This document shows positions 1 through 8,976 of a stretch of 32,055 nucleotides of DNA, one piece after another. Numbering within the stretch: position 1 is the first letter of the stretch; each line of letters begins with the position of its first letter. The notes under the pieces are model-generated. The model was not told the DNA's origin. It saw only the letters and a program-made list of their open reading frames with translations, and ran no database searches. Position numbers and translations under genes: made by a program. Origin of the DNA: CBFDCQ01 sp965603355 (GTDB taxonomy: Bacteria > Hydrogenedentota > CAZGCA01 > CBFDCQ01). Location of the stretch: contig CBFDCQ010000035.1 in NCBI GenBank assembly GCA_965603355.1, positions 1 through 32,055 on the forward strand, in the 5' to 3' direction.

Positions 1-1065
1 CATCAGCGCGCCCAGCGCGGCGCTCACGGCAGAGGAAAAGGTTGCCACGGACGAACCGGTCACGACCTCGTTGTGCGTGTGCCCGTGGGAACTGTGGTGA
101 GGGCGGCGGAAGGCCGTGCGGTGGTCGCTGACCTGAACACGGACGGCGTCGAGGCAATCGTGGCTCAGGGGGGTCGTGGCGGCCGCGGCAACGCACGGTT
201 CTCCAGCTCGAGCAACAAGGCGCCGAAGTTCGCGGAGCGGGGCGAGCCCGGGGAGGAACGTACGCTGCTGCTCGAGTTGAAGCTCCTTGCCGATATTGGA
301 CTGGTGGGCCTTCCCAACGCGGGGAAATCCACGCTGCTCGCTGCGATATCGGCGGCACGGCCGAAGGTGGCCGAGTATCCTTTCACCACACTGGCTCCAA
401 ACCTAGGCGTAGTGCGCATTGAGGAAGATGTGAGTTTCGTCGCGGCGGACATCCCGGGCCTGATCGAAGGGGCGAGCGCAGGAGCCGGTCTGGGTCACGA
501 TTTTCTGCGGCACATTGAACGCACGCGCGGTTTGATAGTCGTTGTGGACATCTCGGCAGCAGATCCGGTCAACGATTATGAAACGATGCTCAAGGAGCTA
601 GTGTTGTACAGCGAATCGCTCGCACGGAAACCGCGCGTTATAGCGGCAAACAAGATTGACTTGATGGACTCGGATGAGAAACTCGAGCGGTTGAGGCGCG
701 CTTGTACCGAGCCGGTGTATCCCATCTCGGCTTTGCGGCGGATCGACTTACGCGAACTCGCGATGGCGGCCTACAGGCTGCGCGAATCAGTCGTGGACGA
801 GGAGCAGGAACCTCAGGACCCGATCAAGGAGTACATGTTTGAACCGCCGTTCACAGTGGAGGAGCAGGACAACAACTTCGTAGTGAAGGGTAGGACAATA
901 GAGCGGCTCGCGACAATGACGGATTTCAGCAACAAGGAAGCTGCGGACTACTTCCAGTCACGGTTGCGGAAGATGGGGATTCTCTCCGCACTGCGACGCG
1001 CAGGCGCGAAGGCGGGAAACCGGGTCCGGATAGCTGCGGTCGAGCTCGAGTACAAGCAGGACTGA
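1..1065 (+). CDS. obg: GTPase Obg/CgtA (5' end outside window)
   Basis: Ribosome-associated GTPase that acts in late 50S assembly and stress control. The reading frame is open from base 1 with no stop, and the first codons already read like the glycine-rich Obg fold (HGKNG-like HGRTGHDLVVRVPVGTVV). The gene therefore starts upstream of the window, and the GTG at 73 is not its start. The visible 354 residues contain the end of the Obg domain (GGRGGRGNARF). The G domain follows, with P-loop GLPNAGKST, switch II DIPGLIEGA, NKID and SAL motifs. The C-terminal OCT domain runs from about FTVEEQDNNFVVKG to the end. nadD follows after 49 bases, a common obg-nadD linkage. Identification is very secure; only the N-terminus is missing. 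Confidence 0.97.
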   Translation, partial: HQRAQRGAHGRGKGCHGRTGHDLVVRVPVGTVVRAAEGRAVVADLNTDGVEAIVAQGGRGGRGNARFSSSSNKAPKFAERGEPGEERTLLLELKLLADIGLVGLPNAGKSTLLAAISAARPKVAEYPFTTLAPNLGVVRIEEDVSFVAADIPGLIEGASAGAGLGHDFLRHIERTRGLIVVVDISAADPVNDYETMLKELVLYSESLARKPRVIAANKIDLMDSDEKLERLRRACTEPVYPISALRRIDLRELAMAAYRLRESVVDEEQEPQDPIKEYMFEPPFTVEEQDNNFVVKGRTIERLATMTDFSNKEAADYFQSRLRKMGILSALRRAGAKAGNRVRIAAVELEYKQD

Positions 1066-1114
1066 CGAGCGGACGGCGCGTTTGCTTGTAACAGATGTGC
1101 AGAGGAAGCGTTAC

Positions 1115-1699
1115 ATGGACCGTTTAGGAATACTTGGCGGCACGTTCAATCCGATCCACGTCGCGCACCTTAGCATTGCGGAGCAGGTGGGCGAGGCGCG
1201 CGGCCTGGAGAAGGTGTTGTTCATCCCTGCACGTATTCCGCCACATAAAGGTTCGCCGGACATCGCTCCCGCCGAGGACAGGTACCGCATGACGGTCCTC
1301 GCCACGGAATCCAATCCGCGCTTTGAAGTCTCCCGGATAGAGCTCGACAGGTCAGGCACTTCCTTCACAAAGGACACACTGCAGGAACTTCGTGAGATGT
1401 ATCCGGGCACGGAGTTGTACTACATAATCGGTTCGGACGCCGTTGCCGAGCTTCCAACATGGCGAGAACCGGACCTGGTGGTCAAGTTGGCCAGGTTGCT
1501 GGTGGTAAAACGTCCCGGATTCGACCTGACCCCGTTTGCGGAGCGGTTCGGGGAGAACGTCGAGACGGTGGATGTCAGCGAGTCGGACGTTTCTTCCACG
1601 GAGATTCGTGAGCGGACAAGAAGAGGGCTTTCGATAGAACAACTTGTGCCGCCCAACGTAGAGCAATACATAAGAAAGAACGGGTTATACAAGGTCTAG
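1115..1699 (+). CDS. nadD: Nicotinate-nucleotide adenylyltransferase
   Basis: Adenylates nicotinate mononucleotide with ATP to give deamido-NAD, the penultimate step of NAD synthesis, in the cytoplasm. The 194-residue protein begins MDRLGILGGTFNPIHVAH, with the nucleotidyltransferase motif GGTFNPIHxxH at residues 8-18. It ends with the SSTEIR motif, the family's (I/S)SxTxIR signature. I chose the ATG at 1115 because AGAGGAAG lies just upstream and the family starts a few residues before the GGTFNP motif. A longer frame from TTG 1082 would add 11 unconserved residues. Length is normal for NadD. It sits between obg and yqeK, as in many bacteria. Confidence 0.95.
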   Translation: MDRLGILGGTFNPIHVAHLSIAEQVGEARGLEKVLFIPARIPPHKGSPDIAPAEDRYRMTVLATESNPRFEVSRIELDRSGTSFTKDTLQELREMYPGTELYYIIGSDAVAELPTWREPDLVVKLARLLVVKRPGFDLTPFAERFGENVETVDVSESDVSSTEIRERTRRGLSIEQLVPPNVEQYIRKNGLYKV

Positions 1700-1742
1700 C
1701 GCCCTCAATACAGGGCTTTCCCGTTAGTGAAGTCGGCAGACT

Positions 1743-2309
1743 ATGATAGAGTATTCAGACTTGGAAGAGTTTGTGCGTCGCCGCACGTCAGAAAGGTTGT
1801 ACGCACATTGCGTCGCGACCGCACGGATGGCCGGCGATCTGGCTGCCCACCACGGGCTCGATCCTCGAAAAGCGTTGGCGGCAGGTTTATTGCACGACAT
1901 AGCGCGACCGCTCGACGATGGAAAGCTCGTTGAGGAAGCGGAACGATTGGGGCTGGTAGTATCCGAGATTGAAAGCGCGGCGCCCGTACTGCTTCACGGC
2001 AGGGTGGGCGCGAGAATCGTTGAATCGCAACTCGGAATAACCGATCCGCAGATCCTTGAGGCTATTGTCATGCACACCACGGGCGCCCCGGGTATGGGCG
2101 GGATAGCGCGCACAGTTTTTGTGGCCGATTACGCTGAACCGACCCGTGAACTGGCGCATGCGGAAGAGGTTCGCGCGCTTCTCCCTGAACGTCTCGACGA
2201 AGCTGTTCTGACTGTCGTGCGACATAAGATTGACTACGTCACGCAATCGGGAAGGGTAATTGACCCGCGTTGCGTTAAGCTTCGGAACGAGCTTGACGCG
2301 CAAGCGTAG
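1743..2309 (+). CDS. yqeK: HD-domain hydrolase of the YqeK type (symmetrical Ap4A hydrolase family)
   Basis: 188 residues with an HD phosphohydrolase core: His22, the His51-Asp52 pair in LLHDIARPL, His85 in LLHGRVGA and His111 in IVMHTTG, then the FVADYAEP segment near residue 128. This pattern and the position directly after nadD match YqeK, whose characterised members hydrolyse diadenosine tetraphosphate to two ADP using a di-iron centre. Activity here is inferred from family membership. In Firmicutes and others rsfS usually follows yqeK; here it does not, and uvrA comes next after 113 bases. The start ATG at 1743 has only a weak ribosome binding site, but the N-terminal sequence has the usual length before the first conserved His. 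Confidence 0.88.
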   Translation: MIEYSDLEEFVRRRTSERLYAHCVATARMAGDLAAHHGLDPRKALAAGLLHDIARPLDDGKLVEEAERLGLVVSEIESAAPVLLHGRVGARIVESQLGITDPQILEAIVMHTTGAPGMGGIARTVFVADYAEPTRELAHAEEVRALLPERLDEAVLTVVRHKIDYVTQSGRVIDPRCVKLRNELDAQA

Positions 2310-2422
2310 CAGCGGCCGGAGTGTTTGCGAGCGGTTCGTTGCGTCCGGACGCGTTCCGCCGTGCACGGGTCCGGGGTCAAACCGCGCAGCAAAGTGAACG
2401 TCCTTCAACTCGGTAGCAAATC

Positions 2423-5400
2423 ATGCCTGGCAACTACATAACAGTCAAGGGAGCGTCGCAGAACAATCTCAGAGGGGTCAACCTGCGCATACCTCTCAAC
2501 AAGATCACGGTCGTGACCGGCGTGAGCGGTTCCGGCAAGTCCAGCCTCGCCTTCGACACGCTGTACGCCGAAGGTCAGCGACGCTACGTGGAGACGTTCT
2601 CGCCTTACGTTCGCCAGTTCCTTCAAAGGATGGACAAACCGAAAGCCGACGAGATACTCGGTATTCCACCCGCAATTGCCATAAACCAGACAAATCCTGT
2701 CAAGACATCACGCTCGACCGTGGCCACCATGACCGAGACCGCAGACTACATGAAACTTCTTTTCGCGCGTGCCTCTCAGCTGCACTGCCGCGGGTGTGGC
2801 AAACGCGTGATGCATGACACGCCGGATGGCATCTACAGAGAACTCATTTCGCGAGGTCGCGATAACCAGTGCGTCATAGGCTTCCCCTTGACCCTGCCAG
2901 CCGGATTCGACCCGGCGGAGATAGCCGATTCGCTGCTCAAACAGGGTTATCTCAGGATCTACGCGGACGGCGACGTGCTCAGGATTGAAGATGCGCTCGA
3001 CGCCCTGACCCCCGGAAACGAGCTCAGGGTCGTGCAGGATCGCGTGAGGCTGGTTCCGAGGAATCGCGCTCGTATCGTCGAGTCCATCGAAGCGGCCCTC
3101 AGGTACGGCAGAGGCCTGGTCTGCGCGTTTATCGACGGCGGCGAGGAGCTGCGTTTCTCAACCGAACGCCACTGTCCCGAATGCGACATCTCCTACGGCG
3201 AACCTTCTCCGAACCTCTTCTCCTTCAACAGCCCGCTGGGCGCATGTCCCACGTGCAAAGGGTTTGGCAGAGTGATAAAGATCGACCCGGATCTGGTGAT
3301 CCCCGATCAGGCCAAGTCTCTCAAAGAGGGAGCGATAAGACCGTGGACGTACTCGTCGTATTGGGGATGCCATGAGGATCTGATGGATTTCTGCAGAAGC
3401 CGCAGGATCCCGGTGGACATCCCTTACGCCCGCCTTCGCGCCGCGCACAAGCGCATGATCCATGAAGGCGCGGACGATTTTTACGGGGTACAGCGCTTCT
3501 TTGATTGGCTCGAGACGAAAACGTACAAGATGCACATTCGCGTCCTGCTGTCCAGATACAGAGCGTACATAAGGTGCCGCGACTGCAACGGCGCGAGGTT
3601 CAGGCCGGACGCGCTCCTGTACGCGATCAACGGGAAGAATATCGCCGAGATTTACGCGCTGCCTGTGGGGGAGTCGAGCAAGTTTTTCGGCGATGTCGGA
3701 AAACGCGTAAGGCTGGACGAGCCGTCGCGGCTCGTCGTGTCGGAGATACGAAGAAGGTTGAAATACCTTGTCGAAGTGGGTCTGGGTTATCTGACCCTCG
3801 ACAGGCAGTCGAGAACCCTTTCAGGCGGGGAGGTTGAAAGGGTGAACCTCACGACAGCGCTTGGCACAGGACTGGTCAACACGCTCTATGTCCTTGATGA
3901 ACCAAGCATAGGGTTGCATCCCAGGGACATAGCACGGCTTATAAGCATCCTGCACAGTCTTCGGGATCGGGGAAACACAATACTTGTCGTCGAACATGAT
4001 CCCGCGATAATTCGTGCAGCGGACAATGTGATAGATCTTGGTCCCGGCCCGGGCGAACGCGGCGGCAAGGTTGTGTTTCACGGAGCTTACGATAAGCTCG
4101 TCGAGCGTAAGCGCTCACTTACGGGACGCTACCTTTCAGGAGAACGGTCGGTAGACATTCCGCCGCGTCGGCGTAAAGTCGATAAGCATAAGGTTCTGAA
4201 GATCACGGGTGCAACCGAGCACAACCTGAAGCGCGTGAATGTCGAAATACCGCTTGGTTTGCTTGTGTGTATCACCGGTGTGTCCGGGTCCGGCAAGAGC
4301 ACTCTTGTGGAGGACGTGCTTTACAGAAACCTGCGCAGGGCTATGGGCAAGGCAACTCCAGAGCCCGGCGGGTGCAAAGCGGTCATCGGTCACGAGCTCA
4401 TACACGACGTCGTACTTGTTGACCAATCGCCTATCGGCAAGACGCCGCGCTCCAACCCTGTCTCCTACGTCAAAGCGTTCGGGCCGATTCGCGACATCTT
4501 CGCCGGGACGTACCTCGCACAGAAGCGCGGGTACTCCCGTGCAGCCTTCTCGTTCAACTCGCCCGACGGGAAATGCGAGCATTGCGCGGGTAGAGGGTAC
4601 GAGAAGATCGAGATGCAGTTTCTCTCGGACGTGTACGTGAGATGCCCGGAATGCGAAGGGCGGCGGTACCGCGGCGAGGTACTCGATGTCGAATACAACG
4701 GTAAGAACATTGCGGCAGTGCTGGACCTGACGGTCTCAGAAGCCATGAAGTTTTTCAGCGACAAGCCGGGCATCACGGGTAAGCTGGGCACTCTCGAAAA
4801 GGTTGGGCTGCGGTACCTGCGGCTCGGGCAGCCCGTCAACACCTTGTCCGGCGGAGAGTCACAGCGGTTGAAGCTTGCCGGCCACATGTCGCGCGCTTCA
4901 GGCGCGGACTCGCTTTTCATATTCGACGAACCTACAACCGGATTGCACCTCGACGACATACGCACTCTTGTGGAAGCCGTGCAGGAGCTCGTTGACCGGG
5001 GGAACACCGCGCTCGTCATAGAGCACAACATGGAAGTTGTCAAGTGCGCCGACCGCGTGATCGATCTCGGGCCGGAGGGCGGCGAGGACGGCGGCACGAT
5101 TGTGGCCGCGGGCACGCCGGAGCAGGTCGCCGGCTGTCCGGGATCGCATACCGGAAGGTTCCTGCAAAATGCCCTCGAGCCGCAACGCGCACCCGGGGCG
5201 AGAAGGAAGAGCACCGCACACTCCGCGTCGCGCCGACCGCACGGCGGTCCATATTGCGACGGCGCTATCGAGGTAATTGGAGCGCGCGAGCACAATCTCA
5301 AGGACCTTGACATCAAAATCCCCAGAAACAAGGTAGTAGCCATCACCGGAGTGAGCGGTTCGGGCAAGTCGACCCTCGCGTTCGACATAGTGTTCGCGGA

Positions 5401-7762
5401 AGGGCAAAGGCGCTACCTCGATAGCGTGTCGGCGTACGTTCGACAGTACCTGAAGCAGCTCACGCGGCCAAACGTGAACCTTGTCAGGGGAATTCCGCCG
5501 ACCGTGGCTATAGAACAGCGCTTGAGTCGCGGCGGCAGGAGGTCAACCGTAGCTACCATGACGGAGACGTACCACTTCTTGCGCCTCCTTTATACGCGGT
5601 TCGGAACGCAGTATTGTCCGACGTGCGATGTCAAGATAGAAGCGCAGACGCCGGTGCAGATAATAAACAGGGTGATGACGGATTTCAGCGGCAGGAAGGT
5701 ATCGTTCTACGCGCCTCTTGTCCGCGCCAGGAAAGGATATCACAAGGATGTGGTTGCAGCGGTCGCTAAGAAGGGGGTCAACGCGCTGCGAGTGGACGGG
5801 GACACTTTCACCGTGCCGGAGTTCCCCACACTCGCACGATACAAGGAGCACACCATTGACGCCCTTGTGGGACAGGTAACCGTCAGGAAGGCTCAGCGTG
5901 CGCTCGTTCGAGATTGCGTCAGTAGAGCGCTTGCGCTCGGCGACGGCATGGTCGCGGTAAGCTCCGGCAAACGCGGCGAGAGAGTGTACAGCGTCAGACG
6001 GGCTTGTCCCGAATGCGGCAGGAGCTTTCCGGAACCTGATCCGCGAATGTTCTCGTTCAACAGCGTTCACGGTGCATGTCCGGAGTGCGAGGGGCTCGGA
6101 GTGGTCGTTTACGAGGACAAAGAGGGGTGGTGGGAAGAGGTATGTCCGACGTGTGATGGCGACAGGCTGAAACCGGAATCCATCGCGGTGCGAATTGCCG
6201 GCAAATCCATAACCGACATCGTGAAGCTGTCGATTGAAAAGGCGAGAGCAGCGTTGGGCAGACTGAGATTTGCGTCCATATACGCGGATCTGGCCAATGA
6301 GGTAGTCGCCGAGATAGACGCGCGTCTGGAGTTTCTCGAACGCGTCGGCCTACCTTACCTGACGCTCGACCGGAGAGCGACCACGCTTGCTTCCGGCGAG
6401 ACGCAACGTCTCAGGCTCGCCGCGCAACTCGGATCGAACCTGCGGGGCGTCTGCTACGTGCTCGACGAGCCAACCATAGGACTTCACCCACGGGATACCC
6501 GCAAGCTGATGAAGGCAATTTTGGAGCTCAAGAGAAAGGGTAACACCGTAGTCGTGGTCGAGCACGACGCGTATACGATTCGGTCGGCCGATCATGTGAT
6601 AGACCTCGGTCCGGGCGCAGGAAAGGACGGTGGGCAACTGGTTGTTGCGGGCAACCCGACAAAGATATCGCGCAGCCGCAAGTCAACCACAGGAAAGCAT
6701 TTCAGAAAACCTATGAACCATCCCGTCCGTGGCGAGCGACGAAATTGGCGGAGAGGTGAGTCCATTAAGGTGGTCCGCGCAAGTGAGAACAACCTGAGGA
6801 GCATAACCGTTCGCATACCGCTCGGCAGGTTTGTATGCGTGACGGGCGTCAGTGGTTCCGGCAAGAGTACGCTGGTGCGCGAGGTTATGCTCAAAGGACT
6901 GCAGGCTCACCTGCACAAGAGACATGTTGTGCCGGGTTGTCACAAGGGCATAATCGGTGCTGAGAAGGTCAGCCGCGTGTTTGAAGTTGACCAATCGCCT
7001 ATCGGCCGGACTCCGCGGTCGATCCCGGCGACTTATGTGGGATTCTTCACCGTCATCAGACAACTATTCTCGCGGACTCCCGACGCTCAGGTGCGCGGAT
7101 ACACCGCGAGCAGGTTCTCGTTCAACACCGGGGGCGGCAGATGCGCACATTGTGCCGGTCAGGGCAGGCTTAAGGTGGAGATGAGTTTTCTGCCCAACGT
7201 CCATATCACATGCGACCGGTGCAACGGCCGGAGATACAACTCGGAAACCCTTGGAATCAAGTTCAAAGGCAAGAGCATCGCCGACGTGTTGGACATGACC
7301 GTGACTGAAGCGCTCGAGTTCTTCAGAAACGTCCCCGCCCTGAAACGTGCTTTACAGGTGCTCGACGACATCGGGCTCGGCTATCTCACCTTGGGTCAGC
7401 CCAGCCCGACGCTGTCAGGAGGAGAAGCGCAACGGATAAAGTTGGCTGCGGAGCTAGCCAAATCCTCGGTCGGCAACTCGCTCTACATTCTCGAGGAACC
7501 CACGACAGGGCTCCACACGGCGGATATCGTGAAGCTTCTGACAGTGCTCCACCAGCTCGTTGACCAAGGCAATACGTTGGTCGTGATCGAACACAACCTT
7601 GACGTGATCGCGGAGGCTGACTACATTATCGACCTTGGCCCTGAAGGCGGTGACTCCGGCGGACGGGTGGTTGCAAAGGGCTCGCCCGAGGAGATCGCTC
7701 GTGAGAGTGCCAGATCACACACGGCTGGATTCCTGGCCGACTTGCTGCAGAACACGATGTGA
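2423..7762 (+). CDS. uvrA: Double-length (tandem) excinuclease ABC subunit A
   Basis: DNA damage recognition ATPase of nucleotide excision repair. Ordinary UvrA is about 940 residues with two ABC domains; this one is 1779 residues with four. Walker A motifs (GVSGSGKS) start at residues 33, 619, 976 and 1475. Signature motifs are at about 467 (SGGE), 809 (SGGE), 1322 (LASGE) and 1665 (SGGE). Walker B motifs are at 492 (DEP), 835 (DEP), 1348 (DEP) and 1691 (EEP instead of DEP). Each half has the zinc-binding CxxC pairs, e.g. CPECDIS..CPTCKG and CEHCAG..CPECEG in the first half. A basic linker at about 917-946 joins the halves. The second half keeps the canonical RKGYHK element in the UvrB-binding region; the first half does not. 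Chlamydial UvrA has the same tandem architecture. Since UvrA works as a dimer, one chain may supply both protomers (inference). No internal stop or frameshift is seen. Confidence 0.96.
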   Translation: MPGNYITVKGASQNNLRGVNLRIPLNKITVVTGVSGSGKSSLAFDTLYAEGQRRYVETFSPYVRQFLQRMDKPKADEILGIPPAIAINQTNPVKTSRSTVATMTETADYMKLLFARASQLHCRGCGKRVMHDTPDGIYRELISRGRDNQCVIGFPLTLPAGFDPAEIADSLLKQGYLRIYADGDVLRIEDALDALTPGNELRVVQDRVRLVPRNRARIVESIEAALRYGRGLVCAFIDGGEELRFSTERHCPECDISYGEPSPNLFSFNSPLGACPTCKGFGRVIKIDPDLVIPDQAKSLKEGAIRPWTYSSYWGCHEDLMDFCRSRRIPVDIPYARLRAAHKRMIHEGADDFYGVQRFFDWLETKTYKMHIRVLLSRYRAYIRCRDCNGARFRPDALLYAINGKNIAEIYALPVGESSKFFGDVGKRVRLDEPSRLVVSEIRRRLKYLVEVGLGYLTLDRQSRTLSGGEVERVNLTTALGTGLVNTLYVLDEPSIGLHPRDIARLISILHSLRDRGNTILVVEHDPAIIRAADNVIDLGPGPGERGGKVVFHGAYDKLVERKRSLTGRYLSGERSVDIPPRRRKVDKHKVLKITGATEHNLKRVNVEIPLGLLVCITGVSGSGKSTLVEDVLYRNLRRAMGKATPEPGGCKAVIGHELIHDVVLVDQSPIGKTPRSNPVSYVKAFGPIRDIFAGTYLAQKRGYSRAAFSFNSPDGKCEHCAGRGYEKIEMQFLSDVYVRCPECEGRRYRGEVLDVEYNGKNIAAVLDLTVSEAMKFFSDKPGITGKLGTLEKVGLRYLRLGQPVNTLSGGESQRLKLAGHMSRASGADSLFIFDEPTTGLHLDDIRTLVEAVQELVDRGNTALVIEHNMEVVKCADRVIDLGPEGGEDGGTIVAAGTPEQVAGCPGSHTGRFLQNALEPQRAPGARRKSTAHSASRRPHGGPYCDGAIEVIGAREHNLKDLDIKIPRNKVVAITGVSGSGKSTLAFDIVFAEGQRRYLDSVSAYVRQYLKQLTRPNVNLVRGIPPTVAIEQRLSRGGRRSTVATMTETYHFLRLLYTRFGTQYCPTCDVKIEAQTPVQIINRVMTDFSGRKVSFYAPLVRARKGYHKDVVAAVAKKGVNALRVDGDTFTVPEFPTLARYKEHTIDALVGQVTVRKAQRALVRDCVSRALALGDGMVAVSSGKRGERVYSVRRACPECGRSFPEPDPRMFSFNSVHGACPECEGLGVVVYEDKEGWWEEVCPTCDGDRLKPESIAVRIAGKSITDIVKLSIEKARAALGRLRFASIYADLANEVVAEIDARLEFLERVGLPYLTLDRRATTLASGETQRLRLAAQLGSNLRGVCYVLDEPTIGLHPRDTRKLMKAILELKRKGNTVVVVEHDAYTIRSADHVIDLGPGAGKDGGQLVVAGNPTKISRSRKSTTGKHFRKPMNHPVRGERRNWRRGESIKVVRASENNLRSITVRIPLGRFVCVTGVSGSGKSTLVREVMLKGLQAHLHKRHVVPGCHKGIIGAEKVSRVFEVDQSPIGRTPRSIPATYVGFFTVIRQLFSRTPDAQVRGYTASRFSFNTGGGRCAHCAGQGRLKVEMSFLPNVHITCDRCNGRRYNSETLGIKFKGKSIADVLDMTVTEALEFFRNVPALKRALQVLDDIGLGYLTLGQPSPTLSGGEAQRIKLAAELAKSSVGNSLYILEEPTTGLHTADIVKLLTVLHQLVDQGNTLVVIEHNLDVIAEADYIIDLGPEGGDSGGRVVAKGSPEEIARESARSHTAGFLADLLQNTM

Positions 7763-7847
7763 GATCAGGCCGCGCGCAGTATATCCGTCGGGCACACGGT
7801 ATATGCCCTAACTCCATGTGCTGGCAAAGACTTCTGTTGCCCATTGG

Positions 7848-7876
7848 TTGACACGCCGCACATATGTTGATATAAT
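7848..7876 (+). promoter_or_regulatory. Consensus sigma-70-type promoter before hprK
   Basis: TTGACA at 7848-7853 and TATAAT at 7871-7876 are separated by exactly 17 bases, a full match to the housekeeping consensus. It lies in the 242-base gap between uvrA and hprK, so it most likely drives hprK-rapZ-ptsH-ptsI and perhaps the genes beyond. It would leave a 5' leader of about 120 bases, in which I recognise no known riboswitch. Confidence 0.85.
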
Positions 7877-7990
7877 AACGCGAAGGGACGGTTTATCTTC
7901 GCAGCGCTGTTCGCACGTGAAGGATATATAGCCAGGAAGAACAGCCATTCGCGCGTTTTGTGGTCGGTTTCTCAGTCAAGTCGAGGTTCG

Positions 7991-7998
7991 AGGAGGTG
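7991..7998 (+). promoter_or_regulatory. Strong ribosome binding site fixing the hprK start
   Basis: AGGAGGTG is a near-perfect Shine-Dalgarno sequence. It sits 6 bases before GTG 8005 and selects this codon over the in-frame GTG at 7960, which has no comparable site. Confidence 0.8.
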
Positions 7999-8004
7999 GA
8001 AACG

Positions 8005-8976
8005 GTGGGCAAAACGGATACTTTTCCCCGTGCTGTGCGCGTGTCAGACCTATTGGATAAGATGTCTATCCAACTTGACCTGAAGGTACTTGCAGCTTCT
8101 TCAGGGACTGACAAGCTATTGCGAGTCTCCGACGTGAATCGTCCTGGACTGGCTCTGGCAGGGTATCTTGACTATTTTGCATTCGACCGTCCGCAGGTTC
8201 TCGGCAACACTGAAACACATTATATGGAACGGCTCGATGAGCAGCTTCTGAAGGAACGTCTGGAGAGCATTTTTGCCTACGAAATACCTTGTTTCGTGGT
8301 CTCACGCGCGTTGACTCCCGTGCCGCTGTTTCTTTCGATGGCGGAGAAAAAGGGCGTCCCCGTGCTCGGGTCGAGTTACTCAACGCCTGAAGTGATGAGC
8401 GGGATCATCCTCTTTCTTGCTGATGAGTTTGCGGCTGAAGAATGGGTGCACGGCGTTGTGCTTGACGTTTACGGCGTAGGTGTTCTCCTGATCGGAAAAC
8501 CGGGTATCGGCAAGAGCGAGACAGCGCTCGACCTCGTTGAAAGGGGACACAGGCTTGTCGGCGACGATGCCATCATGATAAAGAGGCGACGCGGAAACTT
8601 GCTGTACGCGGAATGCTCGTCGGATATAGCCCACCATATGGAAATCCGCGGGCTCGGTATCATAGACGTGAAGAATATTTTTGGAGCGGGAGCCGTCCGC
8701 GACACGAAACGCGTCGGGTTGGTGATAGAGCTGGAACAATGGGACGAGACTCGCGCGTACGACCGGGTCGGGGTAGATGAAGAGCAGTACTCCCTCCTGG
8801 GTGTGACTATATCGAAACGAACGTTGCCCGTCCGACCGGGACGGAACATGGCGGTTATCATCGAGGTTGCCGCCCTTGACCACAGACTCAAGGAGATGGG
8901 CGAGCACGCCGCACGAGACCTCGATAGAAAACTCATCGAGCAAATGTCGCGAGCTGCCCGATTCGACGATGACTAG
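8005..8976 (+). CDS. hprK: HPr kinase/phosphorylase
   Basis: Bifunctional enzyme that phosphorylates or dephosphorylates the regulatory serine of HPr. The 323-residue protein has an N-terminal HprK domain (about 1-130) and a C-terminal kinase domain. The P-loop GKPGIGKS is at residues 164-171, followed by the VGDD segment and the family signature MEIRGLGIIDVKNIFGAGAV. GTG 8005 was chosen as start from the strong ribosome binding site just before it and from the usual family length. The stop codon overlaps the start of rapZ by 8 bases. HPr (ptsH), its substrate, is encoded two genes downstream and keeps the serine, so kinase and target are probably co-expressed. HprK in Gram-negatives generally serves regulation rather than classical Firmicute catabolite repression. 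Confidence 0.95.
   Translation: MGKTDTFPRAVRVSDLLDKMSIQLDLKVLAASSGTDKLLRVSDVNRPGLALAGYLDYFAFDRPQVLGNTETHYMERLDEQLLKERLESIFAYEIPCFVVSRALTPVPLFLSMAEKKGVPVLGSSYSTPEVMSGIILFLADEFAAEEWVHGVVLDVYGVGVLLIGKPGIGKSETALDLVERGHRLVGDDAIMIKRRRGNLLYAECSSDIAHHMEIRGLGIIDVKNIFGAGAVRDTKRVGLVIELEQWDETRAYDRVGVDEEQYSLLGVTISKRTLPVRPGRNMAVIIEVAALDHRLKEMGEHAARDLDRKLIEQMSRAARFDDD

Noticed and set aside
73..1065. GTG at 73 as the start of obg
   Set aside because: The frame is open from base 1 and the earlier codons match the Obg fold, so the gene is cut by the window edge.
1701..1716. GCCCT/AGGGC hairpin after nadD as a terminator
   Set aside because: Only a 5-bp stem followed by three T; too weak, and yqeK is probably co-transcribed.
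8867..8968. Long N-terminal extension of rapZ inside hprK
   Set aside because: It is a different frame of the conserved hprK end; ATG 8969 puts the P-loop at the usual position.
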